Part shown: positions 27,930-38,276 of the stretch, in pieces
Layout: every line of letters begins with the position of its first letter
Numbering within the stretch: the stretch's first letter is position 1
Assembly: GCA_016713305.1 (NCBI GenBank)
Contig: JADJPK010000031.1
Span: 558,001 to 622,000, forward strand
Length of the DNA stretch: 64,000 nt
DNA from: Betaproteobacteria bacterium
GTDB lineage: Bacteria > Pseudomonadota > Gammaproteobacteria > Burkholderiales > Ga0077523
Reading direction: 5' to 3'
Notes under the pieces: generated by a model
The model's database searches: none
What the model saw: only the letters and a program-made list of their open reading frames with translations
Told to the model about the DNA's origin: nothing
Translations under genes and position numbers: made by a program

Positions 27930-28093
27930 CGAAGAGGGAAGAGATGAGACTGTCTACGGGCTCCACTATCCGCGTGCGAAGGGCGCGCGGCCATACGCGG
28001 ATCGTCATAATGGAATGGGGGGCGGACACATACCCGCCCTGTGATGCCGAGGGATTGGAAAGGTGCGCACCGGCCATGCCGGTGCGGAAGCGC

Positions 28094-29121
28094 TCAGACG
28101 CGCCGGTCGCCCAGCAGCCGGGCCGTGATCACGTTGAGAACGAACATCGCAAAGCCGGGGTTCAGGTAGTAGGCCTGCTTGACCTTGTCTTCGCTGAGAG
28201 CGAACAGATCCACATCCGTCACGCAGACGGCACTGCAGGTTCTCTTGTGGTCCGGTGCGAAGATGCCCATCTCCCCGAAGAGATCGTGCTGGGCGAGTTC
28301 CTTGTCTATCTCCCGGAAGACTGACAGTGCCTCGCTGGATGAGGTACAACTCGTCGGCGATGTCGCCCTTCCGGAACACGGCGTGCCCCCGCCGGATAGC
28401 GGCGGTATTCCATGTGCGGCAGCAGAAACCCGATGTCGAGCTCTCCTTGCTCCGCGTGCTCGATCTGCGAGCGAACCACCTTGATGACCCGCATGGCCAC
28501 GATGATGGCCTCGCTCCGGTTCCGCACCTTCAGCTTGCGCAGGATGGCGCTCATCTGAATGCGTACGGTCCCCTCGCTCTTGTCCAGCGCCAGGGCGATT
28601 TCGTGGTTGGTTTTTCCTTGCGAAGCCAGACCCAGGACTTCGGCTTCGGCATCCGTCAGGCCAAGGTCTCTCAGCGACGGAACAGTGGCCGCATCGGCCG
28701 ATACTCCGGCGGGGCGGGCCACGCCGAAAGAACGGTCGGCTTCTTCCGCGTCACTGGATAGGACCAGTCGCAAGGCCGGAACGATCATGGCCTTGCCGTA
28801 ACTCTTGGGAATGTAAGCAATACCATGCTCGCCCAACATCCCAAGGTCGGTCTCCGGATCGTCGGCGACGCCGAATACGACGACCCTCAACCGCTGATTC
28901 CGCCGCCCCAGTTCGGCAAGCCTCACGAGCGAGTCGGTACCGAATCGGTCGAGGTCCACGAGCAAGAGCTGGACATCCTCGAACTCTCTTAGGGAAAGAC
29001 TGCCCGGCGCTGCGTTGGTGATGAGCCTTACGTCGACGTCACCACCGAGCTCCGGGAGGACGTTCAGCAGGGTTTCCGTGAAGGGCCCGTGATCGAAGAG
29101 CACGAGCGTCTTGATGGCCAT
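28094..29121 (-). pseudogene. Receiver–LuxR HTH–cyclic-nucleotide-binding regulator, two indels
   Basis: Frame 1 from ATG 29121: a degenerate receiver domain (~1–115; LLLVDLDRFG with the candidate phospho-Asp at 56, IPKSYGKAM Lys), then a LuxR helix-turn-helix (~150–212: LGLTDAEAEVLGLASQGKTNHEIA, RIQMSAILRKLKVRNRSEAI). After RRYPAG the frame is lost at the CCCCC run 28386–28390 (one base extra). The repaired sequence reads HAVFRKGDIADELYLIQRG, then after a second slip near 28316 LAQHDLFGEMGIFAPDHKRT and ends in LNVITARLLGDRRV. The latter is a cNMP-binding domain (GEMGIFAP). Full length ~342 aa. The order receiver–HTH–cNBD differs from Crp, where the cNBD precedes the HTH. A terminator follows at 27906–27929. 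Confidence 0.78.
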
Positions 29122-29243
29122 GAGTCCTTCTTCCCTCGCCCAGAAAGGGTCGCGATACCGTTATTGGTCTGGTTCCGTCGGAAGGTACCACATCGCCACT
29201 GCAAAGGCGCGCGGAGTTGGGTTGCCGCGCCCCCGGGATTTCG

Positions 29244-30275
29244 TCAGTCGGCTGTCTCGACCCGGTTCCTGCCATTGCGCTTTGCGCGGTAGAGCGCCGC
29301 ATCGGCGCGCTCGAACACCGACTGGGCGGATTCGCCCGATCGGTGAATGGCCACTCCGGCAGAGACCGTGATGTTGCCAACGACCTCATCGTTGTTGAGA
29401 CGGCGGATCCGGCTGGCTGCGACAAGACGCCGCACCCCCTCAGCAACGGCCCATGCGCCCGTGAGCGGCGTGACCGGAAGCAGGATCGCGAACTCCTCCC
29501 CGCCGTAACGCCCGACGAAATCCTTTCCCTTGACGCCCGATTTCAGAGCCGCCCCGACGGCACGGATGACCCGATCGCCGAACAGATGCCCGTAACCGTC
29601 GTTGATGCGCTTGAAATGATCGATGTCGGCCACGATGAGACTGAAGGTGTCCGAATCGTTTCCGGCAGCCTCGATAAGGTCGTTGATCCGTCGATCGAAG
29701 GCACGCCGGTTGAGCAAGCCGGTGAGGCTGTCGACCATGCTCTCTTCCCGGACACGCGCGAGTTCGCGGCGCAGATCGTCGATTTCGCGTTGACTTGCCG
29801 AAAGGCGCTCCTGGATGGTGCTCACCGTCGCCCGCATGCGCACGGTATCCATGAAGGCCGATTTCACGATGCCTTCGAATTCCGGCTGGGGCACGGATCC
29901 GCCCTCCAGGCGCGTGCCGATCTCTTCCAGCTTGGTACCGTAGTGACCTGCTTCGACGTCCACAACCGATGTGGAGTCGGAAACCTCGTTCATCACGCGT
30001 TTGAGGTTGTCTCCAAGTCGAGACACCGTATCGGTATCCAGCTCGGCGACGTACTGTTCGTAGAGACGCCGGGTCGATTCCTCGTCCAATTTCCGGCTGT
30101 TCTGGGTCAGCGCGTCGATTTCCTTCTTGAGGTCGACGCTGCCCCCGGACACGTACTCATACCAGACGGCATAGGAAATGGGATGAACCCCCGCGTCCTG
30201 CTTGGTCATCAGGACGAGGGCCATTCTCAGATACTCAGCGCACTTCTCGGGTGGATCGGGGTAGCGTTTATCCAC
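29244..30275 (-). CDS. Diguanylate cyclase (GGDEF)
   Basis: 343 residues, cytoplasmic. The N-terminal ~180 residues are helical, with a predicted coiled coil (ERLSASQREIDDLRRELARVREE, ~165–190), and carry no recognised sensor domain. The GGDEF domain follows: SMVDSLTGLLNRRAFDRRI (~192), VADIDHFKRINDGYGHLFGD (~228) and the active site YGGEEFAILLP (~258). Catalytic and metal-binding Asp/Glu are present, so it should make c-di-GMP; no EAL domain. I use GTG 30275, where the protein begins VDKRYPDPPEKCAEYLRMALVLM; the frame is open another 90 codons with Arg/Pro-rich, non-coding-like sequence. It sits beside the receiver–LuxR–cNMP gene, 122 bp away, same strand. Confidence 0.88.
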   Translation of the reverse strand: MDKRYPDPPEKCAEYLRMALVLMTKQDAGVHPISYAVWYEYVSGGSVDLKKEIDALTQNSRKLDEESTRRLYEQYVAELDTDTVSRLGDNLKRVMNEVSDSTSVVDVEAGHYGTKLEEIGTRLEGGSVPQPEFEGIVKSAFMDTVRMRATVSTIQERLSASQREIDDLRRELARVREESMVDSLTGLLNRRAFDRRINDLIEAAGNDSDTFSLIVADIDHFKRINDGYGHLFGDRVIRAVGAALKSGVKGKDFVGRYGGEEFAILLPVTPLTGAWAVAEGVRRLVAASRIRRLNNDEVVGNITVSAGVAIHRSGESAQSVFERADAALYRAKRNGRNRVETAD

Positions 30276-30600
30276 GTGGCTTCTTCTGGGTCTGCGCCGC
30301 CTGGGGGGCGATTGCCGGCCCCGGGCAGAGGTCCGATTCGGGACCCGGTCTCGGAGTCTCCGCGGGCGGCACTGCCCCCGTACCGCGCCGGCAAATGTAA
30401 AGGCGCGAAGTTGTTGGCTCCAAACATCTATGATGCCACCATCCTTCGCGCGGATGAAGCCCCGGCACTCCCCCGCTACCCGAACGTGCCGTTGCCGCGC
30501 TCTCAGAACCTGGTCCGGCTGAGCCGCCTTTGCCAAGCGCAACAACCCCGCGTACCTCCCTCGAGGGGCGCCCCCGGAAGGATCAGGCTACGCCCGCCGG
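30276..30600. other. Intergenic region, 325 bp
   Basis: Between the diguanylate cyclase start and the 3' end of the indolepyruvate:ferredoxin oxidoreductase gene, both minus strand. The minus frame of the cyclase stays open through most of it, but the translation is basic and Pro-rich and unlike a protein domain. Presumably holds the cyclase promoter; no convincing hexamers, hairpin or repeat found. Confidence 0.5.
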
Positions 30601-33600
30601 TCAGGCGGCCTGCCGCTGAACCGCCCCGCCTGCGGCGAATGCAGCGCGAAGTTCTACCTGCTTCTTGCGGGCAGCCTCCAGATTCCTTTCCTTCACGTGT
30701 CCGAAACCGCGAATCTCATCGGGGATGGAGGCAATCTGCACGGCCAGTCCATGATTCGAGTGATCGAGGCGCCCCAGGATTTCGCGGATGGAGGACTCGT
30801 ATTCCCCGATGAGTGCACGTTCGGTTTTCCGTTCCTGGGTGTATCCGAAGATGTCCAGAGCGGAACCCCGCAAGAAACGCAGACGCGCAAGGAGCTTGAA
30901 TGCCGTCATCACCCATGGCCCGTATTCCCGCTTGATGAGTTGGCCCGTCTCCCTATCCCGTCGCGCGAAAAGCGGGGGCGCCATGTGGAACCTCAACTGG
31001 TAAGGACCTTCGAACTGCGCCTCCAGCTTTCTGCGAAATTCCGGATCCGAATGCAGCCGCGCCACTTCGTACTCATCCTTGTAGGCCATGAGCTTGAACA
31101 GATTGCGTGCAACGCTCTCGGTGAGTCCGGTAAAACCCTTCGCCTGCGCCGCTTCCGCCCTGCGCACTTCTTCCACCAGCCCGCGATAGCGCCGAGACCA
31201 CGCCGAGTCCTGGTACTCCTCGAGGAATCGTTCGCGGCGCTCGATCAACTCATCCAGCGTCTGGGAAAGTGAGGGCAAGGGAGCGTCGGCCCTTGGCTGG
31301 AGAAGACGCTCCACCGCCTGGGGATCATGGGCTGCGCGCCGGCCCCAGAGAAAGGCAGCCTGATTCATCTTCACAGCGGCGCCGTTCATTTCGATGGCCT
31401 TGCCGATCGCCTCGCTCGACACCGGAACAAGACCCTGCTGGAACGCGAAACCCAGCATGAACATGTTGGTGGCTATGGAATCGCCCATGAGGCTCGTGGC
31501 GAGCCGCGAAGCGGAAACGAATTCCGCATTCCCCTCGCCCACTCCATCGACGATGGTCTTGCGCAGCGATTCACGCGGGAAACGGAAGTCGGCCTTGCGG
31601 GTGAAATCGCCGGTCATCTGCTCGTGGGTGTTCACGACCATCCGCGTACCGTGCCTGGTCGCCGCCATCGTCTTCTGACTTGCCGAGACGACCAGATCGC
31701 AACCGAGCACCAGCCTGGCACCACCCGCGCCCAGACGGACGGTCTTGATGTCTTCCGGGTGCTTCGCGATTTGCAGGTGGCTCCAGACGGCCCCTCCTTT
31801 CTGAGCCAGCCCCGCCATGTCGAGACCCGCAAATCCCTTCCCCTCCAGATGAGCTGCCATGCCCACGATCGCGCCGATGGTCACGACACCAGTGCCACCC
31901 ACGCCCGTCACCAGCACGCCAAAAGGCTCGTCGAGAGCAGGCAACGCAGGTTCGGGCAGCACGGGAAAGGGCACTTCCGAACCTGTGTCCGGGGTCCCAC
32001 CCGCGCGGGCCGGCGGTTTGCGCACACCGCCACCGTGAACGGTGACGAAACTCGGGCAGAAGCCCTTTACGCACGAGTAATCCTTGTTGCAGGCCGACTG
32101 GTCGATCACCCGCCTGCGCCCGAACTCCGTTTCCAGTGGGGTCACCGATACACAATTGGACTTGACGCCGCAATCGCCGCAGCCTTCGCACACGGCGTCG
32201 TTGATGAAGACGCGCGCCGGGGCCTGCGGGAAACTGCCCGCGCTTGCGGCGGCGGCGCTTCTCGGCGGCACACGTCTGGTCATAGACGATCACCGAAACC
32301 CCCTCCACCGTTCGAAACTCCTTCTGGACGGATTCGTAGTCGTCGCGGTGATGCACCGTGACGCCCGGGGCGAATGCGGCTGCGGATCCATATTTTTCCG
32401 GTTGATCGGTGACCACGGCGATGCGCCTGGCACCTTCGGCCGCCATCTGCTGGGTGATCTGCGGGACGGTAAGCTGTCCGTCGACGTGCTGCCCGCCCGT
32501 CATGGCTACGGCATCGTTGTAGAGAATCTTGTATGTCATGGTGGCACCGCTGGCGACCGCAGCCCGGACAGCCAGAGAGCCGGAATGAAAGTACGTACCG
32601 TCGCCGATGTTCTGGAAGATGTGCCGTGTCTTCACGAAAGGTGCCATTCCCATCCAGCTGGCGCCCTCGCCACCCATCTGCGTATAGCCAGCCGTGTTGC
32701 GATCCATCCACTGGGACATGAAATGACAGCCGATGCCCGCCATGGCACGGCTTCCTTCCGGCACGCGCGTACCGGTGTTGTGCGGGCATCCCGAGCAGAA
32801 ATACGGCGTCCGGTCCATGGCGGGGTTCTCCGGGACGCGGTTCTGCAGTTCCTCCTGTTCCGCGACCCGTGCCCTGAGTTGAGGATCGTTCGTCCGCTCG
32901 GCGAGTTGCCGGCCGATCACGATGGCGATCCAGTTGGGATCGAGCGCTGCATTGCTCTGGAAGAGGGTCTGTCCGTTCTCGTCCTTCTTGCCGATGACGG
33001 CCGGGGCGAGCGCCATGCCGTAGATGGCTTCCTTGAGCTGGGGCTCCACGAGCCCGCGCTTTTCCTCGACGACGATGATCTTCTCGAGGCCCTTCGCGAA
33101 CTCGCGCACACCCTCGGTTTCAAGGGGCCACGTCATTCCGACCTTGTAGACCCGCAGACCGAGACGCTGCGCTTCCTTCTCGTCGATGCCGAGGTACTGA
33201 AGCGCTTGGCGCACATCCATGTACGACTTGCCGCACGTGATGATCCCGATCCTGGCATCAGGCGAATCGATCACGGTGCGGTCGATCCGGTTCGTGCGCG
33301 CGAACGCCCTGACCGCTTCGATCTTCACATTGTGAAGCCGTGATTCCTGGTCAAGGGGCGGATCCGGGAAGCGGATGTGCACGCCACCCTCCGGCACGGC
33401 AAAGTCCTCCGGGATGCGGATCCTGACCCGGTCGATATCCACATCGACCGACGCCGTTGCATCGATCGTGTCCTTCATGCTCTTGAGACCGACCCAGCAC
33501 CCGGAGTAGCGTGACAGCGCCCATCCGTAGATGCCGTAATCGAGAAGTTCCTGCACGCCCGCCGGATTCAGGATCGGCATCATCGCGTCGACCATGGCGA

Positions 33601-34081
33601 ACTCGCTCTGGTGGGCCGTGGTGGACGATTCGCAGGTGTGATCGTCCCCCATCAAGGCAAGTACGCCGCCGAGCGGCGCCGTGCCAGCGAGGTTGCCGTG
33701 CCGGAACGCGTCTCCGGTGCGATCCACACCGGGACCCTTTCCGTACCAGACCGCGAACACGCCGTCGAACTTCGAATCGCCGTTGAGATGCGCCTGCTGG
33801 CTGCCCCAGCATGCCGTCGCGGCAAGGTCCTCGTTGACGCCAGGCTGGAAATGGATATTGTGTTCTTTCAGGAATTTCGAAGCGGACGTCAACTGCTGAT
33901 CGTAGCCCCCCAGCGGAGAGCCGCGGTAGCCGGAGATGTAGCAGGCAGTGTTGTAGCCGGCCGCCGCGTCCCGACGCTGCTGCATCAGGGGCAGACGGAC
34001 CAGGGCCTGTGTGCCGGTGATGAAGATCCGTCCCTTGTCGAGCAGGTACTTGTCGGCGAGCGTTACGTTCAACAATGCCAT
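30601..34081 (-). pseudogene. Indolepyruvate:ferredoxin oxidoreductase-family fusion (IorA–IorB type), one frameshift
   Basis: Reconstructed ~1160 aa. The N-terminal TPP-domain half starts MALLNVTLADKYLLDKGRIFITGTQAL; the TPP pyrophosphate part has CSGCPHNTGTRVPEGSRAMAGIGCHFM (~430). The frame slips by one extra base around 32218–32226, after KRGQFP. The other frame continues VFINDAVCEGCGDCG (4Fe–4S cysteines, ~620), then the gamma-type domain TGVGGTGVVTIGA (~725) and a C-terminal domain of unknown function (DUF6537-like). Such fused enzymes oxidatively decarboxylate arylpyruvates or other 2-oxoacids. Divergent from a LysR regulator 159 bp away, which probably controls it. Confidence 0.86.
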
Positions 34082-34240
34082 GGTGAGTCCTCGGTGCGCA
34101 GCCGGCCCAGTGCGGCTGCGATCAGTCTGCGGATTGTGCCAACGGCCACTGCGGCCAGGAAGCCACTATAGTAGGACCTCGCGCAGACCGTGAGGCTGCG
34201 CATCCGGGAAAAGCTCTGTTTCCCCTCAGGACAAGAACGA

Positions 34241-35164
34241 ATGGAAAACCTCCCGAGTCTCGTCGTGTTCGCGCGTGTCGTCGAGGCCCAGAGTTTCTCC
34301 GAAGCAGGTCGCCGGCTGGGCATGTCACCGTCCATGGTCAGCAAGCACGTGGCGAGGCTGGAGAAGTCTCTCGGCGCCCGGCTGCTCAATCGAACGACGC
34401 GAAAGCTCTCCGTGACCGAGGTCGGCGCCACCGTCTACGAACACTGCGCCCGCATCGCGCACGAGGCTGAAGAGGTGGATCTTGCCGTGGCCCACCTGCA
34501 GTCGGAGCCGCGTGGCCGGTTGCGGGTAAGCGCGCCCTGGACGTTCGGCATGCTGCACATGGGGCCGGTCGTCGCCTCGTTTCTTCGCCGATACCCTGAA
34601 GTGGAGGTCGACCTGACTTGCCGGGACAGTGTCGCGGCGGATCTCGTGGAAGAAAGCCTGGACGCTGCGATCATCCTGGCGCCGTCGGCATCCGAGAATG
34701 TGGTCGCCCGCTCGCTGGCGCCCATTCGCTGGGTGCTATGCGGTTCGCCCCAGTATCTCGAACGCCACGGCGAGCCGGCATCGATTGCGGATATCGTTCA
34801 CCACAATTGCATCGTCTATCCGGACCTGCAGCAGGCAGGTGCCTGGCGCTTCAGACGGGGCGAGGGTGTCTTCAGCGCCTCTGCCTCGGGCAATTTCAGG
34901 GTGAACTCCAGCCTGGCTATCCGCGACGCCGTACTGTCCGGCCTCGGTCTCGCGGTACTGCCCACCTTCATCGCGGGACCCGATCTGCGCTCGGGGACCC
35001 TGCGCAGCGTGCTGCACGAGTACCGCCCGTTCCAGGAAAGCGAATTGCTGGCCGTCTATCTCCCTGGCCGCCCCCCCGCTCCCAAGCTGCGCGCCTTCAT
35101 CGATCACTGTGTCGAAGCCTTCGGACCGATGCCGTTCTGGGACGAAGGCATCGCCTGGGAGTGA
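34241..35164 (+). CDS. LysR family transcriptional regulator
   Basis: 307 residues. N-terminal winged helix (~1–60): LPSLVVFARVVEAQSFSEAGRRLGMSPSMVSKHVARLEKSL, then LLNRTTRKLSVTEVG. The C-terminal part (~90–300) is the LysR substrate-binding fold, including LRVSAPWTFGMLHMGPVV-type opening and a VRDAVLSGLGLAVLPTF-like strand. ATG 34241 places the helix-turn-helix at the N-terminus; the frame is open 51 nt further. Divergent from the indolepyruvate oxidoreductase gene with a 159-bp gap, the classical arrangement for a LysR regulator and its target. Effector unknown. Confidence 0.92.
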   Translation: MENLPSLVVFARVVEAQSFSEAGRRLGMSPSMVSKHVARLEKSLGARLLNRTTRKLSVTEVGATVYEHCARIAHEAEEVDLAVAHLQSEPRGRLRVSAPWTFGMLHMGPVVASFLRRYPEVEVDLTCRDSVAADLVEESLDAAIILAPSASENVVARSLAPIRWVLCGSPQYLERHGEPASIADIVHHNCIVYPDLQQAGAWRFRRGEGVFSASASGNFRVNSSLAIRDAVLSGLGLAVLPTFIAGPDLRSGTLRSVLHEYRPFQESELLAVYLPGRPPAPKLRAFIDHCVEAFGPMPFWDEGIAWE

Positions 35165-35269
35165 CCCTCGTGCGGGACATGCGCGGCACTCGTCCCCAGA
35201 CACCGCACACGCGCCGGCTTCGAAAGCGGCTACCGTACCGGAGAAGTCCAGTCCACCCAGGACAGAGCA

Positions 35270-36280
35270 TCACATCCGAATCGTGACCTTGCCCGCATGA
35301 GCGGCGCCAAGCAGGTACTCGTACGCGGATCGAGCCTCTTCGAACCCGAAGCTCCGTCCGATGTGGGGGCGCATTCCGCTTGCCGCGATGGCCCGGTTCA
35401 TTTCCTCGAACATCTCCCGGGAACCCACGTAGATGCCATGTACGCGGATATGGCGGCGCAATATGGCAGCGGTGCTGACCGGCCCGGCCGTCCCGGTCAG
35501 TACTCCGATGAGGCACATCCGCCCTCCGAACCGGAGACTCGCGAGGGACTTGTCGAACGTCCCCGCACCTCCCACTTCCAGCACGATGTCCGCGCCCATC
35601 CCGGAGGTGAACTCGAGCACGGACCTTTCCCAGTCCGGGGTGGTCCGGTAGTTCACGACGGCGTCCGCGCCCAGACGTTTCGCGATCTCGAGCTTGTCGT
35701 CACTGCTCGAGGTCACGACACAGCGCGCACCGTGCATCTTGGCGAACTGCAACCCGATCAGCGATACGCCGCCTGTTCCCAGCAGCACCACCGTGTCTCC
35801 TGCCCTCACGTGCGCTTCGCGCACGAGCGCGTTCCAGGCCGTCACAGCCGCGCAAGGGAGGCAGGCAGCCTCCTCGTCGGTGAGATGTGCGGGAACCTTC
35901 ACGATTCCCTGTTCAGACAGCACGACATACTCGGCGAGCATCCCGTCGATCGCGCCACCCAGGGCTGATGTGGCAGCGTCCGAAGTGATCTCCCCGGCAA
36001 GCCACCGCTGCATGAAGCACCCGGCCACGCGGTCGCCCGCCTTTACCCGTGAAACGCCCGGTCCGGTGTCCTCCACGAAACCGACGCCGTCCGACAGAGG
36101 AATCAACCCGGCGCGAGGCGGTGCGCCGTACGCGCCGCGGGCCACGAGCGTGTCGCGGTAATTGAGCGACCACGCAGTCGTGCGGATCAGTACCTCGCCA
36201 TGTCCGGGACGACGTGGCTCACGCTCGACGCGCGTAAGGCTGTCCAGACCGAGGACAGACTGCAGTTCGTACGCTTTCAT
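35270..36280 (-). CDS. MDR-family NAD(P)-dependent oxidoreductase (quinone oxidoreductase-like)
   Basis: 336 residues of the medium-chain dehydrogenase superfamily. The N-terminal GroES-like domain has LNYRDTLVARG (~40) in place of the zinc-ligating Cys and no structural-zinc Cys cluster, so it is a zinc-free member like quinone oxidoreductases. The Rossmann domain has VVLLGTGGVSLIGLQFAK (~165) and a GGRMCLIGVLTG strand (~252). Substrate unknown. Convergent with the LysR gene (105 bp gap). ATG 36280 gives the standard MKAYEL opening. Confidence 0.88.
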   Translation of the reverse strand: MKAYELQSVLGLDSLTRVEREPRRPGHGEVLIRTTAWSLNYRDTLVARGAYGAPPRAGLIPLSDGVGFVEDTGPGVSRVKAGDRVAGCFMQRWLAGEITSDAATSALGGAIDGMLAEYVVLSEQGIVKVPAHLTDEEAACLPCAAVTAWNALVREAHVRAGDTVVLLGTGGVSLIGLQFAKMHGARCVVTSSSDDKLEIAKRLGADAVVNYRTTPDWERSVLEFTSGMGADIVLEVGGAGTFDKSLASLRFGGRMCLIGVLTGTAGPVSTAAILRRHIRVHGIYVGSREMFEEMNRAIAASGMRPHIGRSFGFEEARSAYEYLLGAAHAGKVTIRM

Positions 36281-36388
36281 GGGCAGACCCTATGAGGAGG
36301 CTTCCGACTCATCGGCAAGGATCGACGGACGACGAAACGCGACACGGGGCCTCGCACGTATTGCAACGAGTGACAACCGCTCCATCCG

Positions 36389-36862
36389 TCAGAAAGGTAT
36401 GTCGTCTTCGAGATCGTCGAACTTGGAACCGGACTTGCCGCCGGAAGAAGAGCGGCCCGACGAAGGCGCGCTACCTCGGCTGGGTGGAGGAGCGGAGTCC
36501 ATGTCGACCGCATCGGCGCCGCCCATCCCACCCCTTGAACCGAGCATCTGCATGCGATCAGCGACGATCTCGGTGGTGTAACGGTCCTGGCCATCCTTGT
36601 CCTGCCACTTGCGCGTCTGCAGCCGGCCTTCGACATAGACCTGGCTGCCTTTCTTCAGGTACTCGCCGGCGATCTCCGCGAGCTTCCCGAAGAACGCGAC
36701 GCGATGCCACTCGGTCCTTTCCTGCTTGTCGCCGTTCTTGTCGCGCCAGACATCGGTCGTCGCGATGCTGATGTTAGTGATGGCACTGTTGTCGGGCGTG
36801 TAACGGACTTCGGGATCGCGTCCGAGATTGCCCACGAGAATCACTTTGTTGACGGAAGCCAC
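36389..36862 (-). CDS. ssb: Single-stranded DNA-binding protein
   Basis: 157 residues: an N-terminal OB fold (ASVNKVILVGNLGRDPEVRYTP; WHRVAFFGKLAEIAGEYLKKGSQVYVEGRLQTRKWQD), a Gly/Ser/Pro-rich flexible linker (~115–145) and the conserved acidic tail ending DDDIPF, which recruits replication and repair partners. Length and tail are normal. Its start codon overlaps the end of the MFS transporter gene by 22 nt, so translation may be coupled, and uvrA lies upstream on the opposite strand, a frequent betaproteobacterial arrangement. Confidence 0.97.
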   Translation of the reverse strand: MASVNKVILVGNLGRDPEVRYTPDNSAITNISIATTDVWRDKNGDKQERTEWHRVAFFGKLAEIAGEYLKKGSQVYVEGRLQTRKWQDKDGQDRYTTEIVADRMQMLGSRGGMGGADAVDMDSAPPPSRGSAPSSGRSSSGGKSGSKFDDLEDDIPF

Positions 36863-38232
36863 TGCGGCATCTCCCCGTGAATGAGTTTCAGGGCATTGTC
36901 CTCATCGAATCGGGCGGTGTCCACTTTCAACTGGGCGGTATCACCAGACGAGAGGATGCGTACTTCCTTCACACCTGGCAGAGCCCCGAGTTGTTCCACC
37001 AGGCCATCCGCCCTGAGCGAATCCATGGGGGGCACCGGATACGTCTTGGTCACGGGTACGGACATGCCGAACGCGACCACAAGCCAGACCAGCGCCAGTA
37101 CCCCGCAGAACATGAATACCGAGGATTCACCGCCATGATGCGACAACCAGCCTCCTGCGGCGGCGCCGAGCGCAGTGCCGAGAAACTGGATGCTCGAGTA
37201 GACGCCCACCGCTGCGCCCTTGGCATGAGCGGGCGCTACCCTGGAAACAAGCGACGGAAGGCTCGCTTCGAGGAAGTTGAATGCGAAGAAGAAGATCAGA
37301 AGGCCCGAGAACAGGTTGGCCACGCTGCGTTCCAGCGCCATCATCACTGCGACGGACACGAGCAGCAAACCGATCGCCGTGACAAACGCTTCCCTGTGCC
37401 GGTGATTCCTTTCGGAGTAGGCGATGAGCGGCACCATCATGACGAAGGACGCCGCCATCACGGGGAGATAGACGGTCCAGTGTTCCGACGCAGGCAGACC
37501 TGCCGAGCGCAATCCGAACGGAACGACCACGAACAACGCCATCAGGATGGCATGCAAGACGAAGATTCCGACATTGAGACGCTGGAGCTGCGGATCGAGA
37601 AAGACTTCCCCAAACGACGCGCGGGCCTTCAGGACAGGAATGGATTCGGCTGGATCGGCGATGCCGAATCGAACCAGCGCCATCGCGGCGATGGCGAGAA
37701 TGCCGGTCAGGGCGAAGATGCCAGGCACGCCGATCCACCGGTCAAGCACCGGCCCCAGCACCATGGAGACGGCAAAGGTGACACCGATGGTGACACCGAT
37801 GATCGCCATCGCCTTGGTACGAACCACTTCTCGCGTGAGATCCGCCGTCAGCGCGATGACCGCCGCGGATACCGCGCCTGAGCCCTGGACGATTCTCCCC
37901 GCGGTCACCCAATAGATATCGGAGGCTGACGCGGCAATGAAGCTGCCGGCCGCGAACAGAAGCAGACCCACGTAGATGGTCGGCTTGCGGCCCCATCGGT
38001 CCGACGCCCATCCGAACGGCACCTGCAGAAGCGCCTGCGTGAGCCCGTAGGCGCCAAGCGCGATTCCGATCATGGTGTGGCTGGCGCCTCCGGGAAGCGT
38101 CTCGGCATAGAGCGCGAAGACCGGAAGGATGATGAACATGCCGAGCAGGCGCAGCCCGGACACGGCGGCAAGTGCCAGGGACGACCGCAGTTCGAAGGCC
38201 GTCATGCGGTCGCCACGAGAGGATTTGGACAC
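36841..38232 (-). CDS. MFS transporter with C-terminal YAM-like domain (YajR-like)
   Basis: 463 residues, twelve predicted transmembrane helices (e.g. LLGMFIILPVFALYAETL ~30, GAYGLTQALLQVPFGWASDRWGRKP ~80 containing motif A, LLVSVAVMMAL ~290). After the last helix a soluble ~75-residue C-terminal extension (ADGLVEQLGALPGVKEVRILSSGD ... LKLIHGEMPQWL) resembles the ferredoxin-like YAM domain of E. coli YajR. Substrate unknown. A drug- or proton-coupled exporter is typical of the family. ATG 38232 or the GTG/ATG a few codons later could be used. It overlaps ssb downstream and faces uvrA. Confidence 0.85.
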   Translation of the reverse strand: MSKSSRGDRMTAFELRSSLALAAVSGLRLLGMFIILPVFALYAETLPGGASHTMIGIALGAYGLTQALLQVPFGWASDRWGRKPTIYVGLLLFAAGSFIAASASDIYWVTAGRIVQGSGAVSAAVIALTADLTREVVRTKAMAIIGVTIGVTFAVSMVLGPVLDRWIGVPGIFALTGILAIAAMALVRFGIADPAESIPVLKARASFGEVFLDPQLQRLNVGIFVLHAILMALFVVVPFGLRSAGLPASEHWTVYLPVMAASFVMMVPLIAYSERNHRHREAFVTAIGLLLVSVAVMMALERSVANLFSGLLIFFFAFNFLEASLPSLVSRVAPAHAKGAAVGVYSSIQFLGTALGAAAGGWLSHHGGESSVFMFCGVLALVWLVVAFGMSVPVTKTYPVPPMDSLRADGLVEQLGALPGVKEVRILSSGDTAQLKVDTARFDEDNALKLIHGEMPQWLPSTK

Positions 38233-38246
38233 GAAAGGACGACAGG

Positions 38247-38276
38247 TTGGGACGCGAATGCGAGGGCGGGTATATT
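38247..38276 (+). promoter_or_regulatory. uvrA promoter candidate
   Basis: TTGGGA (38247–38252), 18 bp, TATATT (38271–38276), pointing at uvrA (ATG 38322). Directly downstream, at 38287–38304, the 9-mer CCGGGCATG occurs twice in tandem inside the leader. I see no convincing LexA box (CTG-N10-CAG), so SOS control is not supported here. Confidence 0.5.

Noticed and set aside
30276..30545. Longer N-terminus for the diguanylate cyclase
   Set aside because: The upstream open frame is Arg/Pro-rich without structure, and GTG 30275 has an AG-rich site just before it.
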